Positions 36,370 through 45,699 of a stretch of 64,000 bases of DNA are shown piece after piece. The position numbers and the translations under genes were made by a program. The stretch is from NCBI RefSeq assembly GCF_004362045.1, contig NZ_SNWX01000007.1, positions 1-64,000 of the forward strand, read 5' to 3'. The notes under the pieces were generated by a model. The model made no database searches. It worked only from the letters and a program-made list of their open reading frames with translations, and had not been told where the DNA came from. Origin of the DNA: Halanaerobium saccharolyticum (GTDB taxonomy: Bacteria > Bacillota > Halanaerobiia > Halanaerobiales > Halanaerobiaceae). Position 1 is the stretch's first letter. Each line of letters opens with the position of its first letter.

Positions 36370-39300
36370 TTACTTTTGATAATCCTGAAGTGCTTTATAC
36401 TCTATTCTCTCACCATGTTCAATTTCCTTTAAAACTTTGAGCATAGCATGAGTGGTATCCAGAGAAGTTAAACAGGGAATTCCCATTTCTACAGCTGACC
36501 TTCTGATTTTAAAGCCATCTCTTTCCGGAACCTTTCCTTTAGTTAAAGTATTGATTACCAGATCAACTTGATCATCAGCAATCATCTCCAGTGAATCAGG
36601 TGAGCCCTCTCCTATCTTTTTAACAATATCAACTTCCAGCCCCTCTTCTTTTAAAGCTGCTGCTGTTCCCTCAGTGGCAGCAATTTTAAAACCGAGTTCT
36701 GCAAAGTCTTTAATATAACTTACTGCTTCTTCCTTATCTTTATCGGCAATTGTAGCCAGAATTGTACCAGCTCGGGGAATTTCAAGTCCAGCTCCAATTA
36801 ATCCTTTATAGAGGGCCTTTTCATAACTCTCAGCAAGCCCAAGAACCTCACCTGTTGATTTCATCTCCGGTCCCAGATTGGTATCTACCTGAGTTAATTT
36901 AGAGAAGGAAAAAACAGGCACCTTAACTGCTACATGCTCTTTTTCAGGAACCATTCCACTTTCCCAACCTAAATCTTTTAATTTGCGACCGAGTAAAGCT
37001 TTTGTTGCCAGATCAACCATTGGTACTCCTGTTACTTTACTGAGATAAGGAATTGTCCGGCTGGAGCGGGGATTAACTTCAATGACAAAAATTTCTCCCT
37101 CGCTGACCACATACTGAATATTGACAACACCTTTGACATTTAGGGCCCTCGAAATTCTTTCGGTATATTCCACCGCTTTTTCTTTCAACTCTTCCGAAAG
37201 ACGATGTGGGGGATAAACCGCTATACTGTCTCCCGAATGAACACCTGCTCGCTCTACATGCTCCATAATTCCAGGCACGATAACTGTTTCTCCATCAGAA
37301 ATTGCATCTATCTCAATCTCAGTCCCGGTTAAATATTTATCGACCAGTACCGGTCTGTCAGGTGATACTTTAACAGCATTTTTCATATATTCTTCTAATT
37401 CTTCTTTATTATATACAACTTCCATTGCTCGACCTCCAAGTACATACGAAGGTCTAACAAGTACTGGATAACCAATCCCAGCTGCAATTTTTTCTGCTTC
37501 CGCAAGTGAAGCGGCAACTTCTCCAGCCGGAACAGGTATCTCAAGTTCATTTAAAAGTCCAATAAATCTATCCCTATCTTCTGCAAGGTCAATGGAGTCA
37601 ACTGAAGTTCCTAAAATTTCTACTCCTGCTTCTGCCAGCGGCTCTGCTAAATTAACGGCAGTCTGACCACCAAACTGACAGATTACACCTTCAGGTTTCT
37701 CATTCTCAATAATATGCATAATATCCTCTTTTGTCAGGGGTTCAAAGTATAATCTATCTGAGGTATCAAAATCTGTACTCACAGTTTCTGGATTATTATT
37801 AACAATAATCGACTCATAACCTTCTTCGTTTAAGGTCCAGGCAGAATGAACACTGCAGTAATCAAATTCTATCCCCTGGCCAATTCTAATTGGACCTGAA
37901 CCAATAACCATAACTTTTTTCTTATCTGTTGGTTCAGCCTCATTAACCTTCTCGTAGGAAGAATAATAGTACGGTGTTTCTGCTTCAAATTCTGCCGCAC
38001 AGGTATCCACCATTTTAAAAACTGGTTTAAGCTGCAGCTGATCTCTAATAGATTTTATTTCTGCTTCAGTTCTTTCAGTTAAAAGAGCAATCTCCGAATC
38101 CGAAAATCCTTTTTCCTTAGACTCCAGCAGAAGTTCTCTACTTTCATTTATCTTATCTTTATTTGCTGCCAGCGAGTTTTCTAGCTCGATAATATTTTTT
38201 ATTTTGTGTAAAAAGAAAGTACTAATCTCAGTGAACTGATGGACTTTCTCAACTGTCCAACCACGACGAAGCGCTTCAGCAATCACAAATAATCTATTAT
38301 CATCTGCTGCAAATAAATCTTCTTCAATCTCCTGATCACTCATTTTTCTAAATTCTTCTAAATAAAAGCCATAACGTCCGATTTCCAGTGAACGCACCGC
38401 CTTAAGCATTGAAGCTTCCAGATTTCTTTCGATAGCCATTACTTCTCCGGTCGCCTTCATCTGAGTTCCAAGATCACGATCTGCATAATGGAATTTATCA
38501 AAAGGCCAGCGAGGAATCTTAAAAACTACATAATCTAAGGCCGGTTCAAAACAGGCCGTAGTTTTACCCGTAATCGCATTTTCTATCTCATCTAGAGTGT
38601 AACCCAGGGCAATCCGGGCTGAAACTTTAGCAATCGGATATCCTGTTGCTTTGGAAGCCAGAGCACTGGAACGACTGACTCGAGGATTTACCTCAATTAT
38701 ATAATACTGAAAACTCTCTGGATCCAGGGCATACTGAACATTACAGCCTCCCTCGATCCCCAGGGCTCTAATTATCTTTAAGGCAGAGCTTCTAAACATC
38801 TGATATTCTTTATCTGTCAGAGTCTGGCTGGGAGCTACTACAATACTATCTCCAGTGTGAACTCCAACCGGATCAAAGTTTTCCATGTTGCAGACAACTA
38901 TACAGTTATCATTTTTGTCCCGCATTACTTCATATTCTATTTCCTTCCAGCCTTTAATACTTTTCTCTATTAAAACCTGTCCGATTAGACTGTGTTTAAA
39001 ACCACGGGCGGTAATCTCTTTTAATTCCTCTAAATTATCAGCAACTCCACCACCGGTTCCCCCCATTGTATAGGCCGGACGCACAATAACAGGATAACCA
39101 ATTCCTGCTGCAATTTTTTTTGCCTGATCAATATTTTCCGCAATTTTGCTGTCTAAAATTGGTTCTCCTATTTCATTCATTAATTCCTTAAAATTATTTC
39201 TATCTTCTGCCTTCTCAATTGTATCAATTGGAGTTCCTAAAAGCTCTACATTCAAATCTTTTAAAATATTTGTTTCTGCTAAATCTATTGCTAGATTTAG

Positions 39301-39585
39301 AGCAATCTGTCCTCCTAAAGTAGGAATCAATCCATCCGGATTTTCTTTTTTTAAAATTTCTATTATACTATCAACGGTTAAAGGTTCAATATATACCCGA
39401 TCTGCCATATTCTCATCTGTCATTATTGTGGCCGGGTTGCTGTTAACAAGTACAACTTCCAGCCCTTCTTCTTTAAGAGCCCGACAGGCCTGACTTCCTG
39501 AATAATCAAACTCTGCTGCCTGACCAATAATAATTGGCCCTGAACCAATAACCATAACTTTTTTGATATCTTCTCTTTTAGGCAT
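36370..39585 (-). CDS. carB: Carbamoyl-phosphate synthase large subunit
   Basis: This protein of about 1071 aa makes carbamoyl phosphate from ammonia, bicarbonate and ATP. It has the two homologous ATP-grasp halves: the first starts [20 protein letters not shown], and the second [20 protein letters not shown] around residue 555. Biotin-carboxylase-like loops [20 protein letters not shown] and [20 protein letters not shown] follow. The last 130 residues are the allosteric MGS-like domain. The start is MPKREDIKK at 39585 with AAAGGAGGAAA upstream; the open frame continues into the GGTACC repeat, which is not coding. Confidence 0.97.
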   Translation of the reverse strand: MPKREDIKKVMVIGSGPIIIGQAAEFDYSGSQACRALKEEGLEVVLVNSNPATIMTDENMADRVYIEPLTVDSIIEILKKENPDGLIPTLGGQIALNLAIDLAETNILKDLNVELLGTPIDTIEKAEDRNNFKELMNEIGEPILDSKIAENIDQAKKIAAGIGYPVIVRPAYTMGGTGGGVADNLEELKEITARGFKHSLIGQVLIEKSIKGWKEIEYEVMRDKNDNCIVVCNMENFDPVGVHTGDSIVVAPSQTLTDKEYQMFRSSALKIIRALGIEGGCNVQYALDPESFQYYIIEVNPRVSRSSALASKATGYPIAKVSARIALGYTLDEIENAITGKTTACFEPALDYVVFKIPRWPFDKFHYADRDLGTQMKATGEVMAIERNLEASMLKAVRSLEIGRYGFYLEEFRKMSDQEIEEDLFAADDNRLFVIAEALRRGWTVEKVHQFTEISTFFLHKIKNIIELENSLAANKDKINESRELLLESKEKGFSDSEIALLTERTEAEIKSIRDQLQLKPVFKMVDTCAAEFEAETPYYYSSYEKVNEAEPTDKKKVMVIGSGPIRIGQGIEFDYCSVHSAWTLNEEGYESIIVNNNPETVSTDFDTSDRLYFEPLTKEDIMHIIENEKPEGVICQFGGQTAVNLAEPLAEAGVEILGTSVDSIDLAEDRDRFIGLLNELEIPVPAGEVAASLAEAEKIAAGIGYPVLVRPSYVLGGRAMEVVYNKEELEEYMKNAVKVSPDRPVLVDKYLTGTEIEIDAISDGETVIVPGIMEHVERAGVHSGDSIAVYPPHRLSEELKEKAVEYTERISRALNVKGVVNIQYVVSEGEIFVIEVNPRSSRTIPYLSKVTGVPMVDLATKALLGRKLKDLGWESGMVPEKEHVAVKVPVFSFSKLTQVDTNLGPEMKSTGEVLGLAESYEKALYKGLIGAGLEIPRAGTILATIADKDKEEAVSYIKDFAELGFKIAATEGTAAALKEEGLEVDIVKKIGEGSPDSLEMIADDQVDLVINTLTKGKVPERDGFKIRRSAVEMGIPCLTSLDTTHAMLKVLKEIEHGERIEYKALQDYQK

Positions 39586-39621
39586 CTTTTCCTCCTTTAA
39601 ATTTTTGAAATTTATTGAAAT

Positions 39622-39668
39622 GGAAATATTTTCTAAGTACCCGGTACCATCAGCTGGTACCATCAGCT
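39622..39668. repeat. GGTACC half repeat plus 13-bp tandem duplication at the carA-carB junction
   Basis: GGAAATATTTTCTAAGTACC (39622-39641) runs into CGGTACC, the right half of the palindrome. It is directly joined to two identical 13-mers GGTACCATCAGCT (39643-39655 and 39656-39668). The second covers the carA stop codon (TGA on the minus strand). This looks like a footprint of insertion or slippage at the gene end. Confidence 0.85.
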
Positions 39669-40736
39669 CATCATTTCTATAAATTGGTCAAATAAATAGT
39701 GTGAGTCTTCAGGTCCTGGAGAAGCTTCTGGATGATACTGAACAGAAAATGCCGGATATTTTTGATGTTTAAAACCTTCTACTGTTTTATCATTAACATT
39801 AATATGGGTCAATTCCAGCTCCAGATCCAGCAAAGATTCTTCCCTGATCGCAAAACCATGATTTTGAGAAGTGATATAGACTCGATTTGTACTTAAGTCT
39901 TTAACCGGATGATTTGCTCCCCGGTGACCGAATTTAAGTTTATATGTGTCAGCACCACAGGCTCGACCTAAAAGCTGATGACCAAGACAGATTCCAAAGA
40001 TTGCAACTTCACCTAAAAGATCAGCAATTGTATCTGCCACATAGTCTGCAGCTTCCGGATCTCCGGGACCATTCGAAAACATTACTCCATCAGGTTCAAA
40101 ATTTAAAATTTTCCTGGCTGAAGTACTGGCCGGAACCATTATTACTTCACAATTCCGCTTAAGCAGTGAATCCTTAATATTTGCTTTAGCTCCACAGTCA
40201 ACTAAAACTACCTTATATTTATTTCCTGCTCCATATTTTTCAATTTCTTCTCTGCTGACCAGTGAAACTAAATCTCGACCTGCAAGTCCGGGAGCTTTTT
40301 TTGCTTTCTCTATTAATTTTTCTTGATCCAAATTTTCAGTAGTTATGATTCCACGCATTGTTCCCTGTCGTCGAAGTATTTTAGTAAGAGCTCTGGTGTC
40401 TATCCCACTGATTGCTGTAATTCCATTTTCCTTTAAGTATTTCTCAAGTTTCTTTTTCAGGCGCCAATTTTCCGGTTCTTCAGCAAATTCTTTGACAATA
40501 AAACCATTAACATGTGATTTAGAAGACTCAAAATCATCAGTATTAATTCCATAATTACCTATCAAAGGGTAAGTCATACATACTATTTCTCCTTTGTAGG
40601 AAGGATCAGTTAAAATTTCCTGATATCCAGTCATACTGGTGTTAAAAACAATTTCGCCAGCACTTTCTTTTTCAGCCCCAAAAATTTTCCCTTCGAAAAT
40701 ACTCCCTTCTTCTAGAACAAGTTTTGCTTTTTTCAT
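39663..40736 (-). CDS. carA: Carbamoyl-phosphate synthase small (glutaminase) subunit
   Basis: This 357-aa amidotransferase supplies ammonia to CarB. The N-terminal domain has [19 protein letters not shown]. The class-I glutaminase domain has the nucleophile in [16 protein letters not shown] and the catalytic HPE in [14 protein letters not shown]. The start is ATG at 40736 with GGAGG seven bases upstream; an in-frame upstream start at 40772 has no site. It is the first gene of the pyr block, behind a PyrR attenuator. The stop codon lies in a 13-bp tandem repeat. Confidence 0.97.
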   Translation of the reverse strand: MKKAKLVLEEGSIFEGKIFGAEKESAGEIVFNTSMTGYQEILTDPSYKGEIVCMTYPLIGNYGINTDDFESSKSHVNGFIVKEFAEEPENWRLKKKLEKYLKENGITAISGIDTRALTKILRRQGTMRGIITTENLDQEKLIEKAKKAPGLAGRDLVSLVSREEIEKYGAGNKYKVVLVDCGAKANIKDSLLKRNCEVIMVPASTSARKILNFEPDGVMFSNGPGDPEAADYVADTIADLLGEVAIFGICLGHQLLGRACGADTYKLKFGHRGANHPVKDLSTNRVYITSQNHGFAIREESLLDLELELTHINVNDKTVEGFKHQKYPAFSVQYHPEASPGPEDSHYLFDQFIEMMS

Positions 40737-40857
40737 TGAACTACCTCCACTTTTTTCTTTTACTAGAATCACTGCAGTGATTTTAGTAATTCTACTTTAT
40801 TACTTTACTACTTTACTTTTTTAATCAGTTTGTAAATCAAATCACTAAAGTTTATTG

Positions 40858-40902
40858 ATAAAAATAAAACCCTCGCCCCAGAAAGAATGGTTTGAAGGTT
40901 AA
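40858..40902 (-). terminator. Intrinsic terminator of the carA attenuator
   Basis: On the minus strand AACCTTC pairs with GAGGGTT (plus 40894-40900 and 40868-40874), with one G-U pair, followed by TTATTTTTAT. Confidence 0.82.
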
Positions 40903-40957
40903 AATTGATATAGTTAGACTATAAAATCTAAATATAGCTATACCTGTATACCTTTAC

Positions 40958-40973
40958 CAGCCTCTCTGGACTG
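40958..40973 (-). promoter_or_regulatory. PyrR-binding loop, attenuator before carA
   Basis: The minus strand reads CAGTCCAGAGAGGCTG with a short flanking stem. It is the third copy of this signal and controls carAB. The region between carA and hydA (40737-41117) otherwise holds only the terminator stem and AT-rich sequence. Confidence 0.93.
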
Positions 40974-41117
40974 ATTTAAAAGGAAATTATATTCTTTTAT
41001 TATTGTTGTATAGTTTACCATTTAAAAATTAAACTGTCAATAGAGAAGCTAAGATTAAGAAAATTAATTATTTTAGATTAATTAATACTTAATTTAACAG
41101 CATTTTCTTAATTTTAA

Positions 41118-42830
41118 TTAAATTTTTCTGGCCTTATATTTGGTATGCAGTAATTTATGAGCAATTTCACTACCCGGATTTTCAAGATAGTCATCATATG
41201 ACTTTTTAATATACGGATTTTCGTGAGACTTCCTTAACTTTTTATTCTTATCTATCTGATAAATAGCCTGCTGCCTTTTTTCTAAAACATTTTGATCAGA
41301 GGAAATTGGCTGGCCTCCACCACCCATACATCCTCCCGGGCAGGCCATAAATTCTACAAAATCAAACTCTTCTCCCTCTTTGACCATTTCCATTACTTTC
41401 CGGGTATTACCAAGTCCATTAGCAACAGCAGCTTTTAGTTTTAAACCACCAATCTCTACTTCTGCCTTTTTTATTCCTTGCAGACCTCTTACATCTTCAA
41501 ATTCTATTTTCCTAAGTTCTTCTCCAGTGATTAGTTCAGTAGCTGTTCTCAGTGCTGCTTCCATTACTCCACCAGTAGTCCCAAAAATATCTGCTGCACC
41601 TGAGGAAACTCCTAACAATTCGTCATATTCACTCTCTTCTAAATTAAGAAAATCTATACCTGCCGACTTAATAATAGAAGCAAGTTCTCTAGTTGTTAAA
41701 ACATAATCCACATCTCCTGCCATCTCTTCTCTCTTCGATTCAAACTTTTTGGCTGTACAGGGCATTACTGAGACTACCACAATATCATCAGGATTAATAC
41801 CTGCTTCTTTTGCATAATAGCTTTTAGCAACTGCTCCAAACATCTGCTGGGGTGATTTAGCAGATGACAAATTATCCAGGTACTCTGGATAAAAATGCTC
41901 AATAAATTTAATCCAGCCCGGACTGCAGGAAGTAAATAGTGGCAATTCTCCCTTATTATTAATTCTTTCGATTAATTCTGTACCTTCCTCCATAATTGTT
42001 AAATCAGCGGCAAAATTGGTATCAAATACTGCATCAAAGCCAAGTCTTTTTAGTGCTGTAACCAGCTGACCGGTAGATATATCTCCTGCCTGCTTGGAAA
42101 AAGGTTCGGAAATTGCAACTCTAACTGCAGGTGCAGTCTGGACAACTACATGTTTACTTTCATCATTTAAAATATCTAAAACTGAGTCTTTTTGATAAAG
42201 TTCGTGCAGAGCACCTGTGGGACAGGAAAGAATACACTGACCACAGTTAGTACATTCTACATTCCCCATACCTCTATCTTTAAAAGTGGTAACTACAGTT
42301 TCTGGACCTCTATTTGCTGTTGTAAAAATGCCAATACCCTGTACTTCTTCGCATTTTCTGATACAGCGATTACAGCTGATACACTTTTCTGGTTCTCTAA
42401 CAATTGAATAACTGGAGTTATCAATACTATCACCGCGTTTGATGGGGGCCAATCTCATCTTAGATAATCCAATATCTTCAGCAATATCCTTTAACTCACA
42501 GTTGCTGGCCCGGCTGCAGGTTAAACAGTTTAGCTGACAATCAATATTATGAGTTGCAATAATTAATTCAAATAGATTTTTCCTCAGGTCTCTTACCTTT
42601 TTAGAATGAGTTTTTATTTTCATTCCTGCTTCAATTTTAGTTGCACAGGCAGGTTTAAGCAGATCTTCTCCTTCAATTTCCACAACACAGAGTCTACAAC
42701 CACCATAAATTGACAGTCCATCTTCATAACAGAGAGTAGGAATATTTATATTTGCTTTTTTGGCAGCATCTAAAATACTCATTTTTTCTTCCAGTTCTAT
42801 ATTAAGTCCATCAATTTCTGCTCTAAGCAT
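41118..42830 (-). CDS. hydA: [FeFe]-hydrogenase catalytic subunit HydA
   Basis: This protein of about 570 aa reduces protons to H2. The N-terminus is a [2Fe-2S] domain with cysteines at about 34, 45, 48 and 62. Next comes a His-Cys cluster region, HNIDCQLNCLTCSRASNC, with one cysteine more than the usual H-x3-C-x2-C-x5-C. Two [4Fe-4S] sites follow (CISCNRCIRKC, 150-160, and CTNCGQCILSC, 193-203). The H-cluster has all three signatures: TSCSPGW (300-306), MPCTAKK (356-362) and ACPGGCMGGGG (496-506). There is no C-terminal extra [2Fe-2S] domain. The start is ATG at 42830 with GGAGG eight bases before it; it overlaps hydB by 8 bp. Confidence 0.96.
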   Translation of the reverse strand: MLRAEIDGLNIELEEKMSILDAAKKANINIPTLCYEDGLSIYGGCRLCVVEIEGEDLLKPACATKIEAGMKIKTHSKKVRDLRKNLFELIIATHNIDCQLNCLTCSRASNCELKDIAEDIGLSKMRLAPIKRGDSIDNSSYSIVREPEKCISCNRCIRKCEEVQGIGIFTTANRGPETVVTTFKDRGMGNVECTNCGQCILSCPTGALHELYQKDSVLDILNDESKHVVVQTAPAVRVAISEPFSKQAGDISTGQLVTALKRLGFDAVFDTNFAADLTIMEEGTELIERINNKGELPLFTSCSPGWIKFIEHFYPEYLDNLSSAKSPQQMFGAVAKSYYAKEAGINPDDIVVVSVMPCTAKKFESKREEMAGDVDYVLTTRELASIIKSAGIDFLNLEESEYDELLGVSSGAADIFGTTGGVMEAALRTATELITGEELRKIEFEDVRGLQGIKKAEVEIGGLKLKAAVANGLGNTRKVMEMVKEGEEFDFVEFMACPGGCMGGGGQPISSDQNVLEKRQQAIYQIDKNKKLRKSHENPYIKKSYDDYLENPGSEIAHKLLHTKYKARKI

Positions 42831-44055
42831 AGATTTTACCTCCAAACTTTAATTCTTTGCCATAGTTTTCAATAACCGATGTTATAAAATTAAGAGAAGA
42901 CTGTCCCAGTCCACAGCGAGCTGCCAATCTAATAGTATTACCAATATCTGAAATTAATTCAGTATCTATTTTCCCGTCTTCTTCTTTAAATGCTTTTAAT
43001 ATTTTATTAATCTGCCTATTTCCTTCTCGACAGGGAAAACAGGTGCCGCAGGTTTCATCCATATAAAATCTGGAAACATTCAACATTAAATCTAAAAGAT
43101 CATGCTTTTTACTGACTGCAATAACCGCTCCAGAACCCAGACTGCTGCCTCTTTTTTCAAAAGCCTGGTAGCTGTAGGGAAAATCTAAATCATCTGCTTT
43201 AATTACTGCCGTTGAAATTCCTCCAGGTATCACAAATCTTAAATCCTCACTCCCCTTAATGCCTCCACCTAAATCATAAATTATTTCTATAAGAGTAATT
43301 TGGCCAAACTCAACTTCATAAAGCCCAGGTCTATTTAGATCACCACTTAAACAGAGTAATTTTGTTCCCCGGCTTCCTTCAGTTCCAAGCTCTGAAAAAT
43401 CTTCAGAATCCGGATTCATAACTTCTGCGGTACAGCATAAACTCTCAACATTATTAACTACTGTCGGCTGCTTAAACAATCCTTTTTCAATCGGATAAGG
43501 AGGTTTAATCCGGGACCGTCCCCTTTTTCCCTCAATGGAATTAATTAATGATGTTTCATCCCCGCATACATAGGCACCTGCTCCTCGAACAAGTTTTAAT
43601 TCTAATTTAAAACCACTGTTAAATAGATTATCATTTAGAATATTTTTCTCTCGAGCAGCTTTAATTATTTCAGAAAACACCTCAATTGCTCTTGAATATT
43701 CTCCTCTAATATAAATATATGCCTTATCTGCACCAACAGCATAAGCTGCAAGCATAATACCTTCCAGAACTTTCAGCGGCCTTTCTTCCAGTAAATATCT
43801 GTCTTTAAAAGTCCCTGGTTCTCCCTCATCAGCATTACAGACCACAAATTTTTCTTTCCCTTCAACATCTGCTGCCATTTCCCATTTGATTCCTGTTGGA
43901 AATCCTGCTCCCCCACGGCCTTTTAAATCTGAATCTTTTATTTTTTGAATTGTTTTTTCTCTACCAATTTGTAGTGCATTTTTTATTGATTTAAATTCAT
44001 AATTCGAAATATCCAGCAGTTTATCCCCTTTTAGATATAATTTTTCCTGAACCAT
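42823..44055 (-). CDS. hydB: Hydrogenase NADH-binding flavoprotein subunit HydB (short form)
   Basis: This 410-aa NuoF-like protein carries FMN and the NADH site: LKGRGGAGFPTGIKWEMAAD, VVCNADEGEPGTFKDRYLLE and GAGAYVCGDETSLINSIEGK. A [4Fe-4S] site is at ETCGTCFPCREGN with a fourth cysteine in ARCGLGQSS. Unlike the roughly 600-aa HydB of Thermotoga-type bifurcating enzymes, it has neither the N-terminal thioredoxin-like [2Fe-2S] domain nor the C-terminal ferredoxin domain. It lies between hydC and hydA and should pass electrons from NADH to HydA. Confidence 0.94.
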   Translation of the reverse strand: MVQEKLYLKGDKLLDISNYEFKSIKNALQIGREKTIQKIKDSDLKGRGGAGFPTGIKWEMAADVEGKEKFVVCNADEGEPGTFKDRYLLEERPLKVLEGIMLAAYAVGADKAYIYIRGEYSRAIEVFSEIIKAAREKNILNDNLFNSGFKLELKLVRGAGAYVCGDETSLINSIEGKRGRSRIKPPYPIEKGLFKQPTVVNNVESLCCTAEVMNPDSEDFSELGTEGSRGTKLLCLSGDLNRPGLYEVEFGQITLIEIIYDLGGGIKGSEDLRFVIPGGISTAVIKADDLDFPYSYQAFEKRGSSLGSGAVIAVSKKHDLLDLMLNVSRFYMDETCGTCFPCREGNRQINKILKAFKEEDGKIDTELISDIGNTIRLAARCGLGQSSLNFITSVIENYGKELKFGGKIYA

Positions 44056-44100
44056 AAGCTCACTCCTTTCAAAAATATTCCTGTAAAGTTGAAGTTAAAA

Positions 44101-44532
44101 TTACATACAGTCATTTAAAATTTCCAGAGCCTTATTTTTATTTATTTTTGTAAATATCTTATTATTAACCATCATTACAGGACCTTCTCCACAGTGGCCC
44201 AGACATTCTACCACCTCTAATGTAAATTTTTTATCCTCTGTAGTCTGGTGACTTTTCAAGTCCAGATATGACTTTACAGCCTTTAGAACAGAATCGGATT
44301 CGTTGAGATGGCAGGAAATAATGTCACAAATTCTAATTATATATTTTCCTGTCGGTTCGGTATAAAACATTGAATAAAATGAAATAACTCCGTAAACATT
44401 TGCTCTGGATAATTGATATTTCTCAGACAGATTTTCAATTTCAGCTTCCGGAATATAACCATAAGTATTCTGAAATTGATGCAGTTTTTCTAAGAGGCTG
44501 TCCTGATAAAATAGAGATTTAAACTTATCCAT
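44101..44532 (-). CDS. hydC: Hydrogenase [2Fe-2S] subunit HydC (NuoE-like)
   Basis: This 143-aa thioredoxin-fold ferredoxin has the four-cysteine pattern C-x4-C (ICDIISCH) and C-x3-C (ECLGHCGEGPV). The N-terminus YGYIPEAEIENLSEKYQLSR is the usual NuoE helical domain. It is the first gene of hydCBA, 45 bp before hydB. The 180-bp region upstream is AT-rich and should hold the promoter. A Rex-like half-site GTTAATAAC is visible near 44688 but no full palindrome. Confidence 0.95.
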   Translation of the reverse strand: MDKFKSLFYQDSLLEKLHQFQNTYGYIPEAEIENLSEKYQLSRANVYGVISFYSMFYTEPTGKYIIRICDIISCHLNESDSVLKAVKSYLDLKSHQTTEDKKFTLEVVECLGHCGEGPVMMVNNKIFTKINKNKALEILNDCM

Positions 44533-44714
44533 TAATAACCAACTCCTTTGTGATATTTTTAACTAAATTAATCAAATTTTTATGAATTTTCAGTCTTTTG
44601 AGTCAAAAATATATACTTTTTCTCTTCTGACTTTTCTGCGTTAAGTTAATAATATCACATCTGAACCATTATAATCAAATGTTAATAACTTCTTTTATTT
44701 ATAAAATATTAAAT

Positions 44715-45317
44715 TTATTTAAAGTTTTTATTAATTTTCTCTAAATTTATTATTTTTTCCATTATAAATCCAATCAGAAAAATTGAGATTAAAGTAAAAA
44801 TAAATCTGAGTATTGAAAACTTGAGTCCTATAAATTGAATTTCCACTCCTAACTGAGGAATTTTCAATGAAGCCCAGACTCCTAAAAATATTATAACATT
44901 AGAAAGACTTGCATTTTTGCGCAGGAGTTCTGCTGCAATTGGAAAAGCAATATACATTGGTCCGGTGGGCAGTGTTCCCAAAAAAACTGCTAGAAATTTT
45001 CCCTTGAAGGAAGAATTATATCCTAAATATTTTTCTACCAGTGCTGTGGGCACCCAGCGGTCAGACAATCCCATAATAACAAGCACTGCCGGAAAAATCA
45101 TAACCATTTCTCTTAAGTAGCGAACTGATATAGAAACTGCATCTGGAAATCGTTCAGGAAAAAAATATTTAAATACTGCCAGTATTATTCCCCAAAAAAT
45201 AAGAGTTTTAATTATCTTTTTAAGATTATCTTTTATTTTTTTCTGCTGCTTTTCAGCCTGTATTTTTTGGTTATTTTCTTTTCCATTTGTATTTTCAATA
45301 TTTTTTGCTGCTCCCAT
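44715..45317 (-). CDS. Permease, second half of a split DUF318-like transporter
   Basis: This 200-aa protein has a charged N-terminal tail (residues 1-35, rich in K, N and Q) and about five membrane segments. It carries VALVEKYLG-like and LGTLPTGPMYIAFPIAAELL stretches that resemble one half of permeases of the DUF318/ArsP type. Its ATG overlaps the stop codon of the 102-aa gene (TAATG), so the two are made together and probably form one transporter. Full-length relatives are about 320 aa, close to the sum of both parts. The substrate is unknown. Confidence 0.72.
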   Translation of the reverse strand: MGAAKNIENTNGKENNQKIQAEKQQKKIKDNLKKIIKTLIFWGIILAVFKYFFPERFPDAVSISVRYLREMVMIFPAVLVIMGLSDRWVPTALVEKYLGYNSSFKGKFLAVFLGTLPTGPMYIAFPIAAELLRKNASLSNVIIFLGVWASLKIPQLGVEIQFIGLKFSILRFIFTLISIFLIGFIMEKIINLEKINKNFK

Positions 45318-45625
45318 TAAATAAACACCCCAATCATAAATGCAATTACTACAGCAAAAATCAGAGCAAGACTATTTCTATAAATTGTTATTTTTTTACC
45401 TAACTCTTTTAATTCAACTGGAAGAGTAACAAAACCGACCATAGTTAAAGTCGTAATAAAAGCTGCTATCGGTGTATATGAAGCTCCAGCATCAATTAGA
45501 GATCCAGCTAAAGGGAGGGCAATCAAACTGGGAATCATCATTACTGCTCCAAATAAAGCGGCTGCTCCAACCTGAATTAAAGAAAAATCTCCTCCTAGAA
45601 ATTCTTTAATCAACTCTGGTGTCAA
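45317..45625 (-). CDS. Permease, first half of a split DUF318-like transporter (start uncertain)
   Basis: This 102-aa protein has three membrane segments with FGAVMMIPSLIALPLAGSLI and TTLTMVGFVTLPVELKELGK, as in one half of DUF318-type permeases. The TTG at 45625 has no ribosome-binding site. The frame stays open about 28 codons further upstream, back to a TGA just inside the antiporter end, and the residues directly before the TTG (KKSDLFAF) look like coding sequence. No standard start codon occurs there, so either a rare start is used or a small frameshift is present. Confidence 0.65.
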   Translation of the reverse strand: MTPELIKEFLGGDFSLIQVGAAALFGAVMMIPSLIALPLAGSLIDAGASYTPIAAFITTLTMVGFVTLPVELKELGKKITIYRNSLALIFAVVIAFMIGVFI

Positions 45626-45699
45626 AAAAGCAAAAAGATCTGATTTTTTTACATATATTTTTTCTTTATAAAATAAAATTTCTGGACAATCAGCAGCTT

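Noticed and set aside
39586-39662. 26-residue N-terminal extension of CarB
   Set aside because: It is translated from the GGTACC repeat; MPKREDIKK with AAAGGAGG upstream is the normal start.
44580-44714. Rex (NADH-sensing) operator before hydCBA
   Set aside because: Only half-site-like GTTAATAAC/GTTAATAAT pieces are visible and no full TTGTGAA- or TTGTTAA-type palindrome, so it is not listed as a feature.
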